64,000 nt of DNA from Paenibacillus spongiae (GTDB lineage Bacteria; Bacillota; Bacilli; Paenibacillales; Paenibacillaceae), in assembly GCF_024734895.1 (NCBI RefSeq), contig NZ_CP091430.1:6528501-6592500 (forward strand), given 5' to 3'. The position numbers were made by a program, and so were the translations under genes. Under the pieces are notes generated by a model. The model was not told where the DNA came from. It searched no databases and saw only the letters and a list, made by a program, of their open reading frames with translations. Each line of letters opens with the position of its first letter. Position 1 is the stretch's first letter. Positions 59,632 through 64,000 of this stretch are shown here, in pieces.

Positions 59632-59829
59632 ACCTTCTACTGAGCAACGCAAGTCTGCGATATTTAACGGCCGGGTAGTTCTTTATGCTATGCTGAAGTG
59701 AATGCCGATTGCCCGATTAAAAGCGCGGAAGACGGCAAAAAAGCGTTTCGAATTTGGCTCACTTCAAAATTCCAAGAAACGAACGGCGATGCGCTAACGG
59801 TTCTAGGGCTGCCAACGCCTAACCACATG

Positions 59830-59869
59830 AAAAAAAAAGGCTGTCGCCTGCGGTACTTCGGCGATAGCC
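59830..59869 (-). terminator. Terminator of the NAD-binding/DUF2269 operon
   Basis: On the minus strand AGGCTATCGCC / GGCGACAGCCT (imperfect) followed by eight Ts, 14 nt past the DUF2269 gene's stop. Confidence 0.92.
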
Positions 59870-59882
59870 TCTTTTGGCACAG

Positions 59883-60338
59883 TTAGAACGGCTTTAAGAC
59901 CATCAGAACGATTACGGCAACGATGATCGCCTGGATAGCCTTCTCGAGCTGTGTAATTGCTTTCATAGATTGCATATACTCGGCTGGAATTTGTTCGCCT
60001 TGGCTCGACAACACCAATTGGGTGGCTTTTTTCATCCGCGGTCCGATAAATCCGATCAGAAGGACGATCATGACGATCAACAAAACGATGGAGACGTTCA
60101 GCCACATCAGGGAAAAACCCGTTTTATTCAGGATCATTAACAAAATCCCCGTAACAACGAGCACTGCTCCTCCAATATTAGGCAATTGTTCGAGTTTTTG
60201 AATCAATCCGACGGCAAAGCGGAGCTGGCTGCCGGTTGTTGCGGATTTCCTGATGAGGGGAAATACGAAGGTGGGACCCATCCCTACAACGGCGGCTAAT
60301 ACGTGCAGTACGACGAACATTCCGTATAAACTATTCAT
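59883..60338 (-). CDS. DUF2269-like small membrane protein
   Basis: A 151-residue protein with four membrane segments: LYGMFVVLHVLAAVVGMGPT, IGGAVLVVTGILLMILN, LNVSIVLLIVMIVLLIGFIG, and a C-terminal AIQAIIVAVIVLMVLKPF. An invariant-looking His in VVLHVLAAVVG matches DUF2269. It is 25 nt downstream of the NAD-binding protein gene and ends at a strong terminator, so it is the last gene of a two-gene operon facing an HxlR regulator. Function unknown; redox or acid handling has been suggested for related proteins. Confidence 0.82.
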   Translation of the reverse strand: MNSLYGMFVVLHVLAAVVGMGPTFVFPLIRKSATTGSQLRFAVGLIQKLEQLPNIGGAVLVVTGILLMILNKTGFSLMWLNVSIVLLIVMIVLLIGFIGPRMKKATQLVLSSQGEQIPAEYMQSMKAITQLEKAIQAIIVAVIVLMVLKPF

Positions 60339-60363
60339 CTCATAACCTCTGTTCTATTCGAAA

Positions 60364-61083
60364 TTACATCTCGTTCCGGTAAGCAACGCCTACTCTTTTG
60401 CCCTTAAACGGCCCCGATAGCTCAAGGTGGCTCAGCATGACATCCGCTACATCTTCATAAGCCACATCGATTTCATGAAGCCGGCTGAACAGGAGACCGG
60501 ATAGCTCGGCCTCGGACAGATCCTTCGTGGATTCCGGGAACGGTATCGGCAAAATGTCGGCTGAAACGTGCAAAAGGCCCGGCCTCTCATGTTCCGCGCC
60601 GTCCACCATCGTTCCCGGACACATGAAGGACCAATCAAGCTTCGTGCGGCGCAGCCGGTTCCAATTATCGTTATGATATTTGAACATGGGCGGGATGCCG
60701 GGCAGGTCGTTTCCTATTATTTGGGTATAGGGAATCTCAAGCAGCCCCGCACCTCCCATTACCCATACCCGTCCGGAGAACTGAGGGTGATCTTCGCACG
60801 GTGTCACGATGTTGTCCACAATCCGGATGAACTCTTCGCCGTTAGCGACGCTGCCTGCTGCGATAATCGCAACATCCTGAAGGCTAAGCGCTTGATAAAC
60901 GCTCTGCGGATCCAGGATGTTTTGCGCCACGATCTTCACTTGCCCCGCGATCTGTTCGCCTTGCTGCTCAATCAGTTTTTCCGGATTGCGCACAAAGGCG
61001 GTCATCTCGTGCCCCATTTTTACGCCTGACGCCAGCACACGTCTTCCCGTATTTCCCGTAGCGCCGAATACAATGATTTTCAT
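60364..61083 (-). CDS. NAD(P)-binding (atypical SDR/NmrA-like) protein
   Basis: A 239-residue protein with the N-terminal dinucleotide motif IVFGATGNTGRRVLASG (GxTGxxG) and a basic residue soon after (AFVRNPEKL), favouring NADPH. Other parts (VAIIAAGSVANGEEF; VMGGAGLLEIPYTQIIG; WSFMCPGTMVDG) match the BVR-B/NAD(P)H-binding Rossmann group. It is probably a quinone or flavin reductase or a redox sensor. The ATG has GAAGGAGAG. It is divergent from an HxlR gene with a palindromic operator between them. Confidence 0.88.
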   Translation of the reverse strand: MKIIVFGATGNTGRRVLASGVKMGHEMTAFVRNPEKLIEQQGEQIAGQVKIVAQNILDPQSVYQALSLQDVAIIAAGSVANGEEFIRIVDNIVTPCEDHPQFSGRVWVMGGAGLLEIPYTQIIGNDLPGIPPMFKYHNDNWNRLRRTKLDWSFMCPGTMVDGAEHERPGLLHVSADILPIPFPESTKDLSEAELSGLLFSRLHEIDVAYEDVADVMLSHLELSGPFKGKRVGVAYRNEM

Positions 61084-61179
61084 GGTTATCTCTCCTTCTT
61101 TCTATTGGCAAAGTTTTGGATTGACTTCAGAATATCACGGCTCTAAAATCATGGTAAGAACCGACTTTAAAGTAGGTTA

Positions 61180-61195
61180 CTTACTTGAAAGTAAG
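61180..61195. promoter_or_regulatory. Candidate HxlR operator
   Basis: CTTACTT-GA-AAGTAAG is a perfect 7-bp inverted repeat, centred 28 nt before the HxlR start and about 105 nt from the divergent oxidoreductase. The flank GTTACTTACTTG resembles known HxlR-type sites. Confidence 0.65.
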
Positions 61196-61215
61196 CAAGA
61201 CGGAGGAGGACTCCC

Positions 61216-61581
61216 ATGAATGCCAATAAGGAGCTTACCGAAGAAAGAAAATGCCCGATTGAAACGGTCATACACGTATTAGGCGGCAAGTGGAAGCCCA
61301 CCATTCTTTGGCTTTTGTTAGATTCCGCCAAACGATTCAGCGAGTTGGAGAAGCGAATCCCCGGAATTACCCAGAAGATGCTTGCGCAGCATTTAAGGGA
61401 GCTGGAGAAAGACCGGCTCATTACCCGTACCATATATCCTTCGGTTCCGCCTAAAGTGGAATATGCTCTAAGCGAGTATGGCGAAACCTTGATTCCCGTT
61501 CTGCAAACGATGTGCGACTGGGGAGAAAATCATAAACGGCCGGTTGCAAAGCAGCAAGTCCAGGCAGCGGCGAATCAATAA
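61216..61581 (+). CDS. HxlR-family regulator
   Basis: A 121-residue winged-helix protein: CPIETVIHVLGGKWKPTILWLLL, KRFSELEKRIPGITQKMLAQ, LRELEKDRLITRTIYPSVPP, with the Cys near residue 13 shared by redox-sensing members. The ATG has GGAGGAGG. It is divergent from the NAD(P)-binding/DUF2269 operon, its probable target, and probably autoregulated through the palindrome at 61180. Confidence 0.93.
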   Translation: MNANKELTEERKCPIETVIHVLGGKWKPTILWLLLDSAKRFSELEKRIPGITQKMLAQHLRELEKDRLITRTIYPSVPPKVEYALSEYGETLIPVLQTMCDWGENHKRPVAKQQVQAAANQ

Positions 61582-61692
61582 ATGCAAATTTTATTATCCA
61601 ACTAGCTCTCCCGAACGTACCTTTGATTCCACTTCACCAAACATTCGTTCGTGTTCATAGAGATTCCTGAGCTAACTGGAGAATCAGGAAAC

Positions 61693-61732
61693 AAAAAACG
61701 AACCTCAGATTTTTAGCGAGGCTCGTTTTTTT
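61693..61732. terminator. Bidirectional terminator between HxlR and SDR genes
   Basis: ACGA-CCTC / GAGG-TCGT with one unpaired base on each arm and an 11-nt loop. It is flanked by AAAAAA on the left and seven Ts on the right. Confidence 0.85.
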
Positions 61733-61779
61733 GTATTATTGATAATCTGCGTTACAGTTAACAGCATCGTCCGAACTTC

Positions 61780-62553
61780 TTAGTAATGAACGGTATTTCC
61801 AATGCCGCCGGTTACCGAAATGACATCGCCGTTAATCGCTGCCGACAAAGGTGAAGCCAGGAAGGTAACGATATTAGCAATTTCCTCCGCTGTAATCAAG
61901 CGACCGAGCGTATTCATTGCCGCCATCTGGCGTAAAGCATCCTCATCAGTTACCCGTTCCTTGAATGCTTCCGTACTTACGATCCCTGGATAAACCGCAT
62001 TGACGGTAATTCCGTGCTTCCCTAATTCCAATGATGCGGATTTTGTTAGATGGACAACAGATGCATTACGCGGTCCGGAACTATAATAATTGCCGCCTAT
62101 TCTGGCAGCCAAACCGCTTATATTAATGATACGTCCCCAATTATTTTTTATCATATAAGGTGCTACGGCACGGATACTGCGAAAATAGCCCAAATACTTT
62201 TCTTCAAAATCTTTCAGAATAAGTTCATCTTTAATGCTGTTAAAATCCTCTGGCACTTGACCGCCGACACGGGCCCCGCAGTTGATTAAAACATCAATAC
62301 TCCCCATCGCCTTAGCTGAATGTTCAACTAAATTTAGGATAGAGTCAGGATTCGTGGTATCTGCCACAATCGGATAGATATTTCTTTTTGTTTCCTGAGC
62401 CAATTCCTCTGCAGCGATTTTTAGCGAGGATTCGTTTCTTGAACAAATCGTACAGTCTACGCCTTCCAGAGCCATTTGGCGGGCAATCGCTTTACCAATG
62501 CCACGGCTTCCTCCTACAATAAGTGCTTTTTTTCCAGATAGCTTTAAGTCCAT
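61780..62553 (-). CDS. SDR oxidoreductase with atypical active site
   Basis: A 257-residue SDR, FabG-like. The cofactor motif is ALIVGGSRGIGKAIARQM (TGxxxGIG type). Asn in INCGARVGG replaces the usual NAG pattern loosely, and ISGLAAR supplies the Ser. The usual Y-x3-K is replaced by YSSGPRN, so the catalytic Lys is missing as in some FabG-like relatives. The C-terminus VTGGIGNTVHY is short. I chose ATG 62553 with AGGAGG nine bases upstream. Activity and substrate are uncertain. It is monocistronic. Confidence 0.85.
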   Translation of the reverse strand: MDLKLSGKKALIVGGSRGIGKAIARQMALEGVDCTICSRNESSLKIAAEELAQETKRNIYPIVADTTNPDSILNLVEHSAKAMGSIDVLINCGARVGGQVPEDFNSIKDELILKDFEEKYLGYFRSIRAVAPYMIKNNWGRIINISGLAARIGGNYYSSGPRNASVVHLTKSASLELGKHGITVNAVYPGIVSTEAFKERVTDEDALRQMAAMNTLGRLITAEEIANIVTFLASPLSAAINGDVISVTGGIGNTVHY

Positions 62554-62847
62554 GGCTGCAACCTCCTGGTTTAACATTCTACCTATAAATAATACTTAAT
62601 TTACTTACGGCGGACAACAGGGCGCTAGCGCTACCCGCTCCGATCAAAGCATAGGCCATCACGATGAGACCCACCGTGGCACAATCAACTAAATAACCAC
62701 ATTTCCTTTTACCATAAGATCCCCTTTGGATAACCAATAAATGTATGGCGACGACCCCGCCGCGAAGATCCCTTTTCTTCTACTCAATTACGAATACTGA
62801 CGTTCGGTTTTTTCGGGTAATGGCACATGCTTTTTTTGACAATGAAC

Positions 62848-62878
62848 TTGACCCTTACGTTACGTAACGGTATATAGT
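62848..62878 (+). promoter_or_regulatory. MerR-type promoter with 19-bp spacer and dyad
   Basis: TTGACC (62848), a 19-nt spacer and TATAGT (62873). The spacer carries ACCCTTACG-TTA-CGTAACGGT, a dyad agreeing at 8 of 9 positions. Over-long spacers with such a dyad are the hallmark of MerR-activated promoters. The ACGTTACGT centre resembles Mta/TipA-type sites. Confidence 0.85.
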
Positions 62879-62902
62879 GAATATACCGGTAAAAAGCTAG
62901 CA

Positions 62903-62915
62903 CCCCAGAAAGGGG
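62903..62915 (+). promoter_or_regulatory. Short hairpin covering the ribosome binding site
   Basis: CCCC-AGAAA-GGGG pairs the SD (AAGGGG) of the MerR gene. If it forms, it would reduce translation initiation. The effect is not proven; the stem is only 4 bp. Confidence 0.35.
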
Positions 62916-62921
62916 ATGATC

Positions 62922-63431
62922 ATGCAACGAGAGTGGAAAGTCGGAGAACTTGCGAAATTGGCGGGATTAACCATTCGCACTTTGCGATTTTACGATCAAA
63001 TCGGTTTGTTTTCTCCATCCGGTCATTCTAATTCCGGATACAGGCTCTATACCGAAAAGGACATTTCGCGTCTGCAGCAAATTCTGTCCTTAAAGGAGTT
63101 AGGCCTTTCTCTGGAGCAAATCAAAGCCGTTATGGCCGGTGATCAACTCAGCCTTTCAGACATTGTATCCCTTCAAATAGCCCGGCTGAAAGAAAATATC
63201 CGCATGCAACAGAAGCTTTTGCATGAGCTCGAGAATGTATCAAGCCGGATGCAAAGGAACGAACCGTTGACCGTAGAAAATTTCACCAACATCATGCGAA
63301 CGATGCGGATGAATCATGAGAAGTATTTTGACGAGAGGAAGTCGAGCTGGAATCTCCACCTCGACCGACTTGGCACATACTTAGACGAACATCCGGGAGA
63401 ACCCGGCCAAGGAGGATTCGACCATGAATGA
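62922..63431 (+). CDS. MerR-family multidrug-type activator (Mta/TipA-like N-terminus)
   Basis: About 169 residues. The DNA-binding part is REWKVGELAKLAGLTIRTLRFYDQIGLFSPSGH, NSGYRLYTEKDISRLQQILS, LKELGLSLEQI, close to Mta/TipA. A dimerisation helix and a short C-terminal effector region (~70 residues) follow, without the TipAS drug-binding globin-like domain. ATG 62922 has AAGGGG six bases upstream. First gene of an operon with the SRPBCC protein (8-nt overlap) and a major-facilitator transporter, which it probably activates together with itself. Confidence 0.93.
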   Translation: MQREWKVGELAKLAGLTIRTLRFYDQIGLFSPSGHSNSGYRLYTEKDISRLQQILSLKELGLSLEQIKAVMAGDQLSLSDIVSLQIARLKENIRMQQKLLHELENVSSRMQRNEPLTVENFTNIMRTMRMNHEKYFDERKSSWNLHLDRLGTYLDEHPGEPGQGGFDHE

Positions 63432-63864
63432 ACCATCTGCCAAACATTCCACATTCGTCATCGAACGGAACTATAAGCATTCGCCTGCCCGGTTATTCGC
63501 CGCTTGGGCGGGACAGGCCGCCAAAGCCGCCTGGTTCCCGAAAGCCGACGAGTTCGATTTCCGCGTAGGAGGACGAGAGTACAACCGCGGAGGTCCGCCG
63601 GGAGGCCCGATTTTCACTTTCGACGCCTGCTATCAGGAGATCGTCCCGGACAGACGCATAGTATACTCGTACACGCTGGATATGGAAGAAACGAGGTTAT
63701 CCGTCTCCGTGACGACGGTAGAATTCAAACCTGAGGACGGCGGTACGCGGCTGATCTACACAGAGCAGGGCGTTTTTCTGGACGGTCACGACACGCCCGA
63801 ACAGCGCGAACACGGAACGAAGATATTCTTGGATAAGCTCGGCGACGTTCTGGACGGCCAATGA
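63424..63864 (+). CDS. SRPBCC/AHSA1-domain protein
   Basis: A 146-residue helix-grip protein: FVIERNYKHSPARLFAAWAG, WFPKADEFDFRVGGREYNRG, YQEIVPDRRIVYSYTLDM, and the C-terminal REHGTKIFLDKLGDVL helix. AHSA1-like proteins bind hydrophobic ligands. The start overlaps the MerR gene by eight bases and its stop overlaps the transporter ATG (ATGA), so the three are translationally coupled. It may bind or sense the exported compound. Confidence 0.9.
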   Translation: MNEPSAKHSTFVIERNYKHSPARLFAAWAGQAAKAAWFPKADEFDFRVGGREYNRGGPPGGPIFTFDACYQEIVPDRRIVYSYTLDMEETRLSVSVTTVEFKPEDGGTRLIYTEQGVFLDGHDTPEQREHGTKIFLDKLGDVLDGQ

Positions 63865-64000
63865 AGGTTGCTGCGAAGGAATCCAACATCCAAGCTGGTT
63901 TGAAGGAGTGGATTGGGCTTGCCGTGCTGGCGCTTCCGGCCCTACTCGTCTCGATTGACGTGTCCGTGATGATTCTCGCCCTGCCTCACATTGGCGTCGG
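63861..64000 (+). CDS. MFS transporter, DHA2 (EmrB/QacA) type, 5' part only
   Basis: The first 46 codons are visible: a short cytoplasmic start (MKVAAKESNIQAGLKEW) and first membrane segment IGLAVLALPALLVSIDVSVM then ILALPHIG. The D of SIDVSVM is the conserved motif of 14-TM DHA2 proton/drug antiporters. The gene continues past the right edge. It is coupled to the SRPBCC gene and is the likely efflux pump of this MerR-controlled operon. Confidence 0.85.
   Translation, partial: MKVAAKESNIQAGLKEWIGLAVLALPALLVSIDVSVMILALPHIGV

Noticed and set aside
57995..59701. 568-codon plus-strand frame over glpK
   Set aside because: It is the antisense of glycerol kinase, a side effect of codon bias in a long conserved gene.
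59698..59886. 62-codon plus-strand frame between glpK and the DUF2269 gene
   Set aside because: It reads through a clear terminator hairpin and has no ribosome binding site.

Overview
The window looks like a chromosomal segment of a Paenibacillus-like member of the Bacillales. The evidence is strong GGAGG-type ribosome binding sites with many GTG and TTG starts, YesM/YesN-type two-component regulators beside sugar-binding lipoproteins, copper-amine-oxidase-type stalk domains on secreted proteins, a YqkE-like protein, type II pantothenate kinase, and roughly balanced GC. No rRNA, tRNA, CRISPR array, prophage or intact insertion sequence was seen.

Layout. 1-10255 (minus strand) is a carbohydrate ABC-uptake locus: a sensor kinase and AraC-type response regulator with one binding lipoprotein, a terminator, then a second unit with a paralogous binding lipoprotein, a 991-residue multi-domain binding protein and the start of a permease. 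10256-18250 holds single regulators and enzymes: an XRE regulator, a putative TagA-like glycosyltransferase/WYL-like regulator/BtrH-like protein operon, a MerR-led three-gene operon, DinB and an acetyltransferase. 18300-20229 is an ABC-F ATPase behind a consensus promoter, a 13-codon leader ORF and an intrinsic terminator, which is the layout of antibiotic-induced attenuation. 20405-27213 has a spermidine-synthase-like gene and a decayed fragment of a second copy of it, an AraC regulator, a metallophosphoesterase, a subtilisin-like protease with HEAT-like repeats, and an XRE protein fused to a DnaA domain-I-like module.

27579-38750 has secreted and envelope proteins: a four-repeat secreted protein, a HupE-like membrane protein next to a phosphoesterase/beta-propeller protein, two broken genes, and an operon of a repetitive 231-residue protein, an ECF sigma factor and an 81-residue protein. 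38903-49944 is mostly on the minus strand: two APH-fold kinases, an RCC1-like/stalk-domain protein, CoaW, a SulP transporter, an OmpR-type two-component system, an aldo/keto reductase divergent from an HxlR regulator, and a second ECF sigma factor. 50262-64000 has a TIM-barrel-like protein, PAP2, GH25 lysozyme, two SDRs, a tandem MBL-fold protein, GlpK, an HxlR-controlled oxidoreductase operon, and a MerR(Mta/TipA-type)-SRPBCC-MFS efflux operon that runs off the end.

Dispersed intergenic elements run through 28-47 kb. A family with terminal inverted repeats (CTATRTAARTTGAACGAAAG type) and a shared core occurs several times. There is also a cluster of GCGGAC...GTCCGC motifs and a tandem array of roughly 70-bp units at 47.8 kb.

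Limits: family assignments come from reading motifs in translated sequence, with no database search. Start sites were chosen from visible ribosome binding sites. Regulatory sites are pattern matches only.
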